Shown here piece by piece: positions 54,001-63,001 of a stretch of 64,000 nucleotides of DNA (position 1 is the stretch's first letter; each line of letters starts with the position of its first letter). The notes beneath the pieces are model-generated. The model worked only from the letters and a program-made list of their open reading frames with translations. It was not told the DNA's origin and made no database searches. The stretch is from Aureimonas populi. Its GTDB lineage: Bacteria; Pseudomonadota; Alphaproteobacteria; Rhizobiales; Rhizobiaceae. A program made the position numbers and the translations under genes. The stretch is taken from positions 558,001 through 622,000 of the forward strand of contig NZ_CP072611.1 in assembly GCF_017815515.1 (NCBI RefSeq). Reading direction: 5' to 3'.

Positions 54001-55716
54001 TCAACCTTGGGAGTCCTCGCGTGCGCCCTTCGTGCGCTGGCGGCGCAGCCCGGTCAGCGCTGCCCGCAGCTCGATCGGGTGCAATGGCTTCTGAAGAAGG
54101 GGAATGTCGCGCCCCCCGAGCGCCTCCCGCACGCGTCCCTCGTCGTGCCCGGTCATTAGAAGCGCGGGGACAGCTCGTCCTGTCTGCGAACGCACGCGGT
54201 CGATGACGTCGATGCCAGAAATTGGCCCGTCGAGATCGAAGTCGCTGACGATGACATCGGGCCGCTCGGTGGCGAAGTCCGGCGAGGGCTCGGCCTGCAC
54301 GATGCAGCCCCAGCCCTGGAGGAGCAGCGAGGTCGCGCGCAGCACCTGAACGTTGTCTTCCACAAGGAGAACCTTGAGGCCGGCGAGGGGCTCGTAGTCC
54401 AGCGGCCGCTCCAGCCGCGCATCTCGTCCGGGCCGAGGGCTGCGCACGCGCGACAGGCCCTCGATCGCGAAGACCGTACCCTTCCCGGGTCGCGATGAAA
54501 CCCGTACGGTGCAGTCCAGAAGGTGGGCGAGGCGCCGGACGATCGAAAGCCCGAGGCCGATGCCTTCCAAGTCCCGGCCGGGCTGCGGTATGCGATAGAA
54601 CTCGGTGAAGATGTTCTCGATCTCCGCATCGGGAATGCCAGGGCCCCGGTCAACGACCCAGATGGAGAGCGTCCCGCGCTGGCGGCGGCAGCCGACCAGC
54701 ACGTCGCGGCCCGGCGCGTACTTCAGAGCGTTGGAGACAAGGTTCTGGACAATGGTCTCCAGAAGCGCGCGGTCGCTGCGTACGGACGCACGGGTGCCCA
54801 CCAGGCGCACGCGCCGCTGGATGGAACGGTTGCGGTCAACGACCTCGGTAAGAAGCCTTCCGACCGCCACGGGCTCTGGCTGTATGGCGATCCTCCCGCT
54901 GTCCAGCATTGAGATGTCCAGCAGGCTGCGGAACAGGCGCGACACGCTGGCGAGTGAGCGGTCGATACTGTCCACCATCTGCTTCTGGTTGTCACTCAGG
55001 CTTTCTTCACGAAGGCACGCCGTGAACAGGCTGATAGCATGAATGGGCTGACGCAGGTCGTGACTGGCCTGCGCCAGGAAGCGAGACTTGGCGAGATCGG
55101 CCGCCAGGGCCGCATCCCTTGAACGCCGGGTCTCGCGCAGGAGAATATTGGCATAGACCGGTACGATCAGCGCCGTCAGCGACAACATGCCGACGAGGAA
55201 CGGGTGCTGTTGCCAGAACGGCGACAGAAGTCCGATCAGCAGGACGCTGGCCTGCGAGGCGGCGGTGCTGGCAAGCAGATATCTCGGCCCGAAACGCATG
55301 CCGTAGCCGACAGTCACCCAGATGAGCACCGCATAAATCGGAGAAGAGAATTCGTCCCCTAATCCGATAGTCGCTGAAATGAGGCCATAGTCAGCAAGCA
55401 TGCAGAAAAGGCGGCGCCCGGTCGACGCGTTCGGCAGAAGCAGAAAGGAAGCCCGGATGGCGAAAGAAAGGCCGAATGCGCCGGAGAACATCCAAGCATA
55501 AACTGTACTGATTTCAGCCGATACGAAGCCAAGTCTCTCGCCCAGCATCAGATATAGATTCGCCAACGCGACAATAACGATGCGGATGTTGGCCTGCTCG
55601 AGTTCGTGGCGGGCTGCCGGCAGGTCGGACGCCGCCGTCCGGAAGCTGCCGACGAAACCCAGCTTGCTCCCGCCGCTGGCCTCCGCATCTACCGCCGTCT
55701 GCGCCTCCGGCCTCAA
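54001..55716 (-). CDS. Hybrid sensor histidine kinase with C-terminal receiver
   Basis: A 571-residue protein with TTG start overlapping the regulator stop (TTGA). Residues 30-185 hold about six membrane helices. The kinase has [20 protein letters not shown] (phosphorylated His in an RQP-type H-box), [11 protein letters not shown] (N box), [22 protein letters not shown] and [13 protein letters not shown]. The receiver has LLVEDN, Asp in [11 protein letters not shown] and Lys in LLQKPL. The membrane-sensor plus receiver layout recalls RpfC-type quorum sensors. With the LuxR-type regulator it should control the peptide cluster; a secreted peptide as signal is a guess. Confidence 0.92.
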   Translation of the reverse strand: MRPEAQTAVDAEASGGSKLGFVGSFRTAASDLPAARHELEQANIRIVIVALANLYLMLGERLGFVSAEISTVYAWMFSGAFGLSFAIRASFLLLPNASTGRRLFCMLADYGLISATIGLGDEFSSPIYAVLIWVTVGYGMRFGPRYLLASTAASQASVLLIGLLSPFWQQHPFLVGMLSLTALIVPVYANILLRETRRSRDAALAADLAKSRFLAQASHDLRQPIHAISLFTACLREESLSDNQKQMVDSIDRSLASVSRLFRSLLDISMLDSGRIAIQPEPVAVGRLLTEVVDRNRSIQRRVRLVGTRASVRSDRALLETIVQNLVSNALKYAPGRDVLVGCRRQRGTLSIWVVDRGPGIPDAEIENIFTEFYRIPQPGRDLEGIGLGLSIVRRLAHLLDCTVRVSSRPGKGTVFAIEGLSRVRSPRPGRDARLERPLDYEPLAGLKVLLVEDNVQVLRATSLLLQGWGCIVQAEPSPDFATERPDVIVSDFDLDGPISGIDVIDRVRSQTGRAVPALLMTGHDEGRVREALGGRDIPLLQKPLHPIELRAALTGLRRQRTKGAREDSQG

Positions 55717-56366
55717 AGCCCCAACTCGGCTGCGCGGAATGCGGCCGCGCTCCGGGACGAGACGTTCAGGGCCCGCAGAAGCGCCGAGACATGAATGCGC
55801 ACCGTGAAGGGGGAGAGTTGCAGGTCGTATGCGATCTCCTTATTGGTCTTGCCTTGAGCGAGACGGGCGAGAACTTCACGCTGGCGCGGGGTGAGAGCGC
55901 CAAGATGCGACGGGCAGTCCTCGTCGAGTTCGCCGTCCTCAGGGGGCTCGGTGAGCACGACCAGGTCGCCATCGAGCACCGCCTCCACCGCTTCCGCGAT
56001 CGCCTTGGGCGGCACGCTCTTGCAGACGAAACCGTTGGCACCGCTCTCCAACAGCCGCCGGATCTCCTGTCGGTCCTCGATCATGGAGACGATCACGATC
56101 GCCGTGGTTGGGAACTCGCGACGCAGGCACGGAAGGCTCTTCTCGATGCAGAAGCCCGGAAAGCGGACGTCGAGAAGCATTGCCGTCGGCGGTATGCCTT
56201 CTCTTGCAAGCGCCAGGACCTCTTCGAAGCAGCCGGCCTCGGCGATCTCGGCCGTGGGATGGTTGCGCAGCATGAGCCGTTTCAGCCCATCGCGGAACAG
56301 CGGATGGTCGTCCGCCACGATCATGCGTCGAGGCTGCCGATCCATTTCCTTGGTACTCCATGGCAT
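55713..56366 (-). CDS. LuxR/NarL-family response regulator
   Basis: The 217-residue protein has a receiver ([20 protein letters not shown], Asp in [11 protein letters not shown], Lys in GFVCKSVPP) and a LuxR HTH ([43 protein letters not shown]). The first ATG is used; an ATG seven codons later (MDRQPRRM) has GGAG at better spacing. It overlaps the kinase start by 4 nt, which makes a clear two-component pair. It is 70 nt after the exporter gene. Confidence 0.93.
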   Translation of the reverse strand: MPWSTKEMDRQPRRMIVADDHPLFRDGLKRLMLRNHPTAEIAEAGCFEEVLALAREGIPPTAMLLDVRFPGFCIEKSLPCLRREFPTTAIVIVSMIEDRQEIRRLLESGANGFVCKSVPPKAIAEAVEAVLDGDLVVLTEPPEDGELDEDCPSHLGALTPRQREVLARLAQGKTNKEIAYDLQLSPFTVRIHVSALLRALNVSSRSAAAFRAAELGL

Positions 56367-56436
56367 GCGTATTCACCGCCTCCCGTCGGTCCTCGTCTCC
56401 AAGATAGCAATCGTGTCCCGTGCGCTGAAGAGAAGA

Positions 56437-58572
56437 TCAACCTCCCACCGGCGTCAGACCGGTCGGCGAGGACGACACGGGGACGACCCGACCCTCCTGC
56501 ACGCGGAAGACGCGCGAGGCGTTGCGGATCAAAGCCGGACGATGCGCGATGACGATCCGCGTGATCGGCAGTGAAGCGATCAGGCGGGCGATCTCCTCTT
56601 CCGTCTGCTCGTCCAGATTGGCCGTTCCCTCGTCCAACAGGAGCAGTCGCGGCTGGCGATAGAGCGCACGCGCAAGGAGAAGGCGCTGGCGCTGACCGCC
56701 CGACAGGGCGGCCCCCATGTCCCCGATCAGGGACAGGTACTGCATGGGCATGCGCACGATGTCGTCGTGAATGCGAGCAGCGCTCGCAGCGACCGCAACC
56801 CTTTCCATGTCAAGGTCGGGGTCGAAGAAGGCGATGTTGTCGGCGATCGAGCCCGAAAGGAGTCGGTCGTCCTGGGCAACGACGCCGACCTGGGTGCGCC
56901 AAGCCTGCCAGAGCTCCGGCGTCGCCCTCCGTCCGTCGAGCAGCACCTCGCCCGTCTCCGGCTCGTGAAGCCCGAGCATCAGCTTGAAAAGCGTGCTCTT
57001 GCCGCCGCCGGACGTTCCCGTGATCGCGACATAGTCTCCCGGCTCGATGGCAAGGCTCACCTGATCGAGTACGAGGGGATCGGAAGCGCCATAGCGGAAC
57101 GCAACGTCGCGAAGCTCGATACTGCCGCCGGCTTCGTGTGCCGCCCCGGAAGAAGCCGCAGGAAGGGCGCCCGCCGCCATAGCGATGTCGGCGATGCGAT
57201 TGAGGTGTACTTTCAAAAGCCGGAACTGGATCACCTCCGTCACCAGCGAAAGGGTGCGGTCGCTGAAAGTCTGCCGGAAGGAGAGGAACGCCATCAGCAT
57301 TCCGATCGACAGCCCGTCAGCGCCGATGATGGAACGTGCGCCGAGATAGATGACGATCACCGTCTGCAAACCAATGATGACGTTCTGAAGAAATCGTAGC
57401 GTGATCTCGTACTTGCCGAGCGAGACCGAGGCGTTGATCACCGAGGCGTATCGATTGCGCCAGCTTGCCTCCCGTTCGGATTCTCCGCCCATGATCTTGA
57501 TCGTTGTCGCGGCGCGCACCGTCTCCATAAGCTGCGTCTGCTCGCGCGCCGAGGCAATGAGTTGCTCCTGCGTACGAGCGCGCATCACCGGGTAGAACGC
57601 CAGGGAAATGCCGAGCACCAGTGCCAGCGACAGGCAGACAACGAACGCCAGAAGGGGCGAGTAGAGAAAAAGGATGAAAGCGGCGAGGATGGCCATCAGG
57701 CCGTCGATCAGGGCCACTGCCATGCCGCGCGTCACCGCGTCCTGAATGGCGTTGGTAGATTCGATCCGTGAGATGATATCGCCGACATGGCGCTTCTCGA
57801 AGAAGGACGACGGCAGGCGCATGAGATGGCGTACGAGGTTGCCGACGATCTGGAACAGCATCATCGAGCCAAGAATCCGCACGACCCAGGCCCGGACGGC
57901 TTCGAGCCCGGCATGAATGAAGGTCAAAGCGCCGAAGCCGAGCGCGAGAACCGTCAGCAGATCGGCATCGGCCCGAGCGATCGCCTCGTCGACCACGAGC
58001 TGGATTTGGAACGGTAGCGCGAAGGCGGCGACCTGAAAGGCCAGCGATAGGCCGAGAATCTGGAAAATCGCGGGCCAGATGCCTGTCAGGCGGGACCAGA
58101 GATCGCTGAGCCGCAGCGTCTCCTTCGCCTCGATCTTTTCGAAACCAGCGGCTGGTGCGAGTTCGAGCGCGACGCCGGTGAAATGCCGCGACAACTCGTC
58201 GATCGGCATCCGGCGCTCACCAAGCGCGGGGTCGTGAATGACAGCAGCGCGGGCGGATACGGACTTCAACACGACGAAGTGGTTGAAGTCCCAGTGAAGG
58301 ATCGCCGGAAGGGCGAGCTTGGACAGGGCTTCGAGGCCGACGCGCAGAGCGCGTGGAGCGAGGGAAAGTTGCGTCGCCATCTGCATGAGGCTGCGAAGGC
58401 TCGCCCCACTCATGGAAACCGGGAAACGCTGCCGCAGTCCGTTCAGGTCGACCTCATGACCGTGAAAGCTGCCGACCATGGCCAGGCATGCCAGGCCGCA
58501 CTCGGCGCCCTCACTGGCGAGGACGACGGGGAGCCGTCTCGTCCGGGAAAAGTTCAGTTCCCGTATGCTCAT
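56437..58572 (-). CDS. C39-peptidase-containing ABC exporter (bacteriocin/double-glycine type)
   Basis: A 711-residue protein in three parts. Residues 1-140 form the C39 domain: PVVLASEGAECGLACLAMVG has the catalytic Cys, WDFNHFVVLKSV the His and VIHDPALGERRM the Asp. The usual oxyanion Gln (LQSEAAECG) is Ala here. Then come six membrane helices (about 155-430) and an ATPase with Walker A GTSGGGKSTLFKLML, signature ALSGGQRQRLLLARAL and Walker B RLLLLDEGTANLDE. It should cut double-glycine leaders and export the peptides. Start chosen as the ATG overlapping the HlyD stop, 13 codons inside the longest frame. Confidence 0.95.
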   Translation of the reverse strand: MSIRELNFSRTRRLPVVLASEGAECGLACLAMVGSFHGHEVDLNGLRQRFPVSMSGASLRSLMQMATQLSLAPRALRVGLEALSKLALPAILHWDFNHFVVLKSVSARAAVIHDPALGERRMPIDELSRHFTGVALELAPAAGFEKIEAKETLRLSDLWSRLTGIWPAIFQILGLSLAFQVAAFALPFQIQLVVDEAIARADADLLTVLALGFGALTFIHAGLEAVRAWVVRILGSMMLFQIVGNLVRHLMRLPSSFFEKRHVGDIISRIESTNAIQDAVTRGMAVALIDGLMAILAAFILFLYSPLLAFVVCLSLALVLGISLAFYPVMRARTQEQLIASAREQTQLMETVRAATTIKIMGGESEREASWRNRYASVINASVSLGKYEITLRFLQNVIIGLQTVIVIYLGARSIIGADGLSIGMLMAFLSFRQTFSDRTLSLVTEVIQFRLLKVHLNRIADIAMAAGALPAASSGAAHEAGGSIELRDVAFRYGASDPLVLDQVSLAIEPGDYVAITGTSGGGKSTLFKLMLGLHEPETGEVLLDGRRATPELWQAWRTQVGVVAQDDRLLSGSIADNIAFFDPDLDMERVAVAASAARIHDDIVRMPMQYLSLIGDMGAALSGGQRQRLLLARALYRQPRLLLLDEGTANLDEQTEEEIARLIASLPITRIVIAHRPALIRNASRVFRVQEGRVVPVSSSPTGLTPVGG

Positions 58573-59876
58573 CCCATCCGTCCGACGGCGTAGAGCGGGT
58601 CGAGCAGCCATTCCAGGAGCGTGCGGCGGTCGATGACGACGTCGGCCGAGAGCAGCATGCCTGGTTGGATCGGAATTTCCTGTCCATAGGCGTTCACGCT
58701 GTCACGCTCCAGGCGGACCTTCACCCGGAACACAGGCTCACGCAGTTCGAGGCCGGGAACAGAGATGTCTCCAGGGCCAAGCACGGTGCGGGACACCTGC
58801 TGAACTGTACCTCGCCCCGTTCCGAACTTCTGGTAGGGGAAGGCCTGATACATCAGGCGAACCTCTTGTCCGGACTGAATGAACCCCGCGGCTCTGGAAG
58901 GAATGAAGAGTTCGGCCTCCAGGCTGCTACCGGCCGGAGTGATCGCGGCGATCATCGCGCCCGCGGCCACGTCCTGCCCGAGCGAGACCGGTACGGCGAC
59001 GACGCGGCCCGCAACAGTCGCCCCGACGACATGGCTGTGGCGCACGGCCGCCTCCGTCTGCCGCTGTGCGAGCGCGGCTTGCGAGATCCGCGCCTGGGCT
59101 GTCGCCGCTTCGATTTCCAGCGGCAGCGAGCGGGCCCTCGCGTCAAGTTCACCGATCTGTCGTTCGTAGCTCAGGATGGCGGCACGCGCCTGGGACACCT
59201 CCTGCCGCGCGACGAGCTCGGCCATGCGTGCCTCTTCGAGATTCCTCTGCGTGAAGACGCCGCGCTCGGCGAGTTGCTCGGCACGCCCCACGTTGCCGCT
59301 GAGAAGCTCGGCGCGCTCAACCAGGGTCGAAAGGCCCGAGCGGCTCTCCGCGAGTTCCAAGGAAAGGGCCTCCCGCTGTGCCGTCACCTGCTCCTGCTCG
59401 GCGAGGAGCTGCTCGCGCGCGGCCGTCGCCTGCGCCTCGGCAGCTTCCGCCTCGGCGCGCAGCTGATCGGCGATTAGAACACCGGCATTGCCTCCACTGA
59501 AATCGGACGAGACCCTGACAAGTGCTAGCGGCTGCCCGGCCTGAACCTCGTCGCCCTCCGCGACGTCGATTCGTTCGACGATCCCAGCTTGCCGTGCGCC
59601 GACCCGTATCAACCCTCCTTCTGGCACCACCCATCCGGTCACGCTCTCCATCCGGGCATAGGTGGCGGTGGAGACGAAGGCGAGACCGGCGACCACGACG
59701 ATCATGCCGGCGATGCCAAGAACCCGGGACTGCACAGGCTGGGCGAGAACGACCTCTCCCTCCAGACGCCGGGTCTGGCTGACGACGGCTTCGTTGCGGA
59801 ACAAGGGAGAGGGCGCGGATTCGGGCGGTTTGGACTTCGTCCGCTTATCCGTGGGTGCCCGTGCTACTTCCACCAT
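58569..59876 (-). CDS. HlyD-family secretion adaptor
   Basis: The 435-residue periplasmic adaptor has a cytoplasmic N-terminus, a membrane helix near residues 47-70 (VLGIAGMIVVVAGLAFVSTA), a biotinyl-lipoyl-like half (EGGLIRVGARQAGIVERIDV) and a long coiled coil (residues 130-270, rich in Glu, Ala and Gln). It then has VGATVAGRVVAVPVSLGQDV and a beta-barrel end. It links the exporter to an outer-membrane channel; no TolC-type gene is in the window. It overlaps the ABC gene by 4 nt. It is the first gene of the minus-strand cluster. Confidence 0.94.
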   Translation of the reverse strand: MVEVARAPTDKRTKSKPPESAPSPLFRNEAVVSQTRRLEGEVVLAQPVQSRVLGIAGMIVVVAGLAFVSTATYARMESVTGWVVPEGGLIRVGARQAGIVERIDVAEGDEVQAGQPLALVRVSSDFSGGNAGVLIADQLRAEAEAAEAQATAAREQLLAEQEQVTAQREALSLELAESRSGLSTLVERAELLSGNVGRAEQLAERGVFTQRNLEEARMAELVARQEVSQARAAILSYERQIGELDARARSLPLEIEAATAQARISQAALAQRQTEAAVRHSHVVGATVAGRVVAVPVSLGQDVAAGAMIAAITPAGSSLEAELFIPSRAAGFIQSGQEVRLMYQAFPYQKFGTGRGTVQQVSRTVLGPGDISVPGLELREPVFRVKVRLERDSVNAYGQEIPIQPGMLLSADVVIDRRTLLEWLLDPLYAVGRMG

Positions 59877-60334
59877 TAACGCCGATCGACATTTTCTTCA
59901 TCCACTGGCCGGATCGAAGGATGCGAAACTGCCTCCGGCCAACATTCTGAAAACATAAGGGCGCAATCCATGTCGCGGATATCGGCGTCCGTCAAATAGT
60001 ACAGATGACCTATACTGAATCGAACTGGCCATCATGTCCCGCCCGATCTTGACCGGATCGCGCGTCCTTTTGTTTTCCGTCCGTTCTCGCCTCCAATTGG
60101 TGCGGGGCATTATGAGAGAGCTTTCTGACGGCATGCAGCGGTCGCAGACCTGCGAAGATAAACATCAGGGGTTAGTGCATTTGGGCTAGTTGACCCCGTC
60201 GGTCTATGAACAATAATCCGCCTTCGTGTTGATGAAATAACAGACGATGGATTATCTAAGTCACAATCCGGATGGATGTGTGTTTTATCATCTATGTAAA
60301 ATAAAATATATTTATGAAACTATAGGAGTAATAC
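59877..60334. other. Divergent control region between HlyD gene and small peptide genes
   Basis: About 460 nt without a supported gene. From 60200 to 60330 it is very AT-rich, which suits promoters for the plus-strand peptide genes; the minus-strand operon should start in the other half. I cannot single out a regulator site. Confidence 0.45.
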
Positions 60335-60472
60335 ATGAAATGCCAGGGTGAATGTCTGGAGATTACTCGGGAGCTCGCTTCGAATGAGATCGATCAAGTT
60401 GCGGGCGGCGTTCACTTGGGCGGTGTGCTGGACAGGGTTGCACAATATCTCTGGAGCCTGAGCCTGAGATAA
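60335..60472 (+). CDS. Double-glycine leader peptide 1 (45 aa)
   Basis: A 45-residue frame with AGGAG 7 nt before its ATG. The leader ELASNEIDQVAGG (residues 13-25) shares the pattern of the other cluster peptides. The predicted core of 20 residues (from VHLGGVLDRV) ends in a hydrophobic, Trp-containing helix with C-terminal Arg. Too short for usual gene callers. Presumed substrate of the C39 exporter. Confidence 0.75.
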   Translation: MKCQGECLEITRELASNEIDQVAGGVHLGGVLDRVAQYLWSLSLR

Positions 60473-60680
60473 GGACTTAATTCGCCTGGCGACGACGCCG
60501 TACACCAAATCGCTGGGAGGCGGATCAGGCGTATACGAAATCCCTTCGTCAATCGGCGTTTCGAAGGGGAAGCGGAGTGCTGGCCGGCATCCTATTATTT
60601 CCGATGCTCGGGCATTTCGCGATTAGTGGTGCCGCGCCAATTTGATGACGCGGTCGATCGGACTCTTAATGGAGGTCAAA

Positions 60681-60839
60681 ATGCGTGAACTGACAAATCA
60701 AGAGTTGGAAACGGTGAACGGCGCGGCCGCCCCGCTTCTGTTCGTTGCGGCGGTGGCTCTGTCGAGGGTAAGCGCGGGTAGGGTCGCGACCTATGTTGGT
60801 GCCCAACTCGGCGCCGCCGGCTATTTCATGACACAGTGA
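60681..60839 (+). CDS. Double-glycine-type leader peptide 2 (52 aa)
   Basis: Starts at the ATG after GGAGG (5-nt spacing). The leader MRELTNQELETVNGA is short, ends in Gly-Ala, and matches the shared pattern. The core of 37 residues is Ala/Val/Gly-rich with GxxxG spacing (GAQLGAAG), as in class II bacteriocins that insert in membranes. The frame is open upstream but the codons before the ATG are not leader-like. Confidence 0.8.
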   Translation: MRELTNQELETVNGAAAPLLFVAAVALSRVSAGRVATYVGAQLGAAGYFMTQ

Positions 60840-60884
60840 ATCAGTTCGGCGTTTGAAATCACATATAACTAAAGGAATGCTAAG

Positions 60885-61070
60885 ATGTCTTTTTCTCCAA
60901 CGCATGAACACTTCGCCAATCATCTGACAGACGAGGAGATCGACCTCGTTTCCGGCGGAATCGCACCGCTTGCCCTCGCCGTAGCCTTCGGCAAGGGTTT
61001 CGCGGGTGGCGTAGGTGCCGCCGCGGCTGTCCACACCGCAGGACGCTTCGTTCGCCTGTTGGCCAGCTAA
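60885..61070 (+). CDS. Double-glycine leader peptide 3 (61 aa)
   Basis: A 61-residue peptide with AAGGAA upstream of the ATG. The leader ends HLTDEEIDLVSGG (residues 13-25), a textbook double-glycine site. The 36-residue core is hydrophobic and Gly/Ala-rich (FGKGFAGGVGAAAAVH), with several GxxxG-like spacings, and ends RFVRLLAS. Together with peptide 2 it could form a two-peptide bacteriocin; that is inference. Confidence 0.85.
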   Translation: MSFSPTHEHFANHLTDEEIDLVSGGIAPLALAVAFGKGFAGGVGAAAAVHTAGRFVRLLAS

Positions 61071-61127
61071 GCCCACCTTGAGATATCGCCGTGTCGGGCG
61101 GGCTCGTCCTTACTGCTCGATACAGTC

Positions 61128-61157
61128 CGTCGAACGCTCCCAGTGGAGCGTTCGACG
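61128..61157. repeat. Perfect 13-bp hairpin between peptide genes 3 and 4
   Basis: CGTCGAACGCTCC pairs fully with GGAGCGTTCGACG over a CAGT loop. There is no T-tract on either strand, so it may protect the upstream peptide mRNA, mark an RNA-processing site, or be a protein-binding dyad. Confidence 0.7.
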
Positions 61158-61286
61158 AGGATAAAGAAAGGTGTGTTGCCCCGCTCCTCGATGACCAAAT
61201 GGTTAATCGGGCTGGATCGGGAAACCCACTCGAACAACGACGGCCGGCTCCGCGCTATTGCCGCCATCTGCAAATTGGAATGAGAT

Positions 61287-61436
61287 GTGAGAGATCAATA
61301 TGCCTCCGCATCCGACGCGAGAATTATGGTTTTGACGCCGGATGAGATCGCCTCCATCGGAGGTGGCATCAGGGCGTCCGGGCTTTCCGTGCGGATCACG
61401 GTTGCGGCGATACGCTATCTCATTGGCAAGCTTTAA
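61287..61436 (+). CDS. Double-glycine leader peptide 4 (49 aa, GTG start)
   Basis: The frame begins with GTG, preceded by GGAATGAG; an internal ATG at 61326 would cut the leader to 14 residues. VLTPDEIASIGGG (residues 15-27) is the leader end, matching the others. The core of about 22 residues (IRASGLSVRITVAAIRYLIG and two more) is amphipathic and basic. The IS256-like element starts 150 nt later. Too short for routine annotation. Confidence 0.7.
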   Translation: MRDQYASASDARIMVLTPDEIASIGGGIRASGLSVRITVAAIRYLIGKL

Positions 61437-61583
61437 GGGATAGTCATCAGGCGAGACTGTCACACCGTCGATATCGTGTGATGGATGCCGCCTGTTTGCC
61501 GAGCTTGATTTCCGTTCTTTTGACGGGGTCTTCGGTTGGACGTATGCCAAGCCTCTCGGTGTGGCTTTCCCGCGAGATCCCGT

Positions 61584-62871
61584 GGGACTGTCAGGAATTC
61601 TGTGCGGGAGGCCGTTTCTTCGTCAGGGGACGAAGCGTTCTCCAAAGACGACAGCGAACTGCGTCTTGGCCTCGATCCACTCGCGGGAGGGGGGCGTTTC
61701 CATTCCTCGGCGGCGTGGTTGAGGACGAGGTATAGCAGCTTCATGGCCGCATCGTCATTGGGGAAGTGGCCCCGCGTTCGAACAGCGCGGCGCAGCTTGG
61801 AGTTCAGCGCCTCGATGGCGTTCGTGGTGTAGATGATCCGGCGCACGCCCTCGGGGTAGGCGAAGAAGGGCACGACCTGGGCCCAGTTCCGCCGCCAGCT
61901 CAGCGCGATCGCCGGGTAGCGCCGGCCCCATTCGCCGGCCTCGAAGGCTTCCAGGGCTTTCATCCCGGCCTCCGCGTCCCGAGCCCGGTAGATCGCCCGC
62001 AGCGCCGGCACCACGGCCTTGCGGTCCTTCCAGGAGACGAACTCGAGCGAATGGCGGATCAGATGGACGATGCAGGTCTGCACGACGGTCTCGGGGAACG
62101 CGGCGTTGATCGCCTCCGGGAAGCCCTTCAGCCCGTCGACCACCGCGATCAGGACATCGGCAACGCCGCGGCTCTTCAGCTCGTTCATGACGCGCAGCCA
62201 GAACTTGGCGCCTTCCGTCTGCTCGATCCAGATCCCCAGAATCTCCTTGGTCCCGTCCGGAAGGATGCCGAGCGCGACGTAGACCGCCTTATTGCGCACG
62301 AACCCCTCGTCGCGAATCTTCACGCGGATCGCGTCGAAGAACACCAGGGGGCAGCAGGCATCGAGCGGGCGGTTCTGCAACTCGGTGACCTCATCGAGCA
62401 CCGCGTCGGTCACTGTCGAGATCAGCTCGGGCGAGACGTCGATCCCGTAAAGATCCGCCCGATGGCCGCGGATCTCGCGCACCGTCATGCCACGGGCGTA
62501 CATCGAGACGATCTTGGCGTCGAAGTCCGGGAAACGGAGCTGATACCGGGCGATGAGCTGCGGATCGAAGGTGCCGGCCCGATCGCGGGGGGTCGCCAGA
62601 TCGATCTTCGAGGTGCCCGTCAGCATCGTCTTCTTCGACGAGCCGTTGCGCCGGTTCGGCATGCTCCCCTTCGACATGCGCGTCGAGCTCGGCGTTCAGA
62701 ATGCGCTCCGACAGCGCCTTCTTCAGATCGTCCGGAAGCCCGTCACGGGCGAAAACCTCCTGCGGGTCGCGTCCCGCAAGAAACTGGTCCAGAAGCTCTT
62801 TGTCGATGCCCATGCGATGGTCCTTTCCTTTCCATCATCATGGCCTCCCGCACAGAATTCCTGACAGTCCC
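61584..62871 (-). mobile_element. IS256-family insertion sequence (defective)
   Basis: About 1.29 kb bounded by perfect inverted repeats: GGGACTGTCAGGAATTCTGT reads at the left end, and its complement at the right end, with at least 28 matching bases. I see no target duplication. The transposase inside is frameshifted. It lies between the peptide cluster and the metal transport operon. Confidence 0.9.
61623..62813 (-). pseudogene. IS256-family (mutator-type) transposase with frameshifts
   Basis: The start MGIDKELLDQFLAGRDPQEV and onward to ILNAELDAHVEGE is in one frame. Near 62675 the frame changes and RFPDFDAKIVSMYARGMTVREI, FFDAIRVKIRDEG (first Asp), VVDGLKGFPEAI (second Asp) and YTTNAIEALNSKLRRAVRTRG (Glu) follow. 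After EEWKRPP another shift at a C-run near 61694 separates the proper end (REWIEAKTQFAVVFGERFVP). Two shifts make it inactive unless recoded. Confidence 0.88.
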
Positions 62872-63001
62872 GGCGACGGACTTCGAAGTTCAAGGCAGGG
62901 ACGTTCAGACCCGGGGCTCAAGCGAACGCAGCTCTCTGAACCGATGTGAACCCAGCCTTCCGAACCAGCATACCGGCCCGTGATCCTCATGCACAGAACA
63001 A

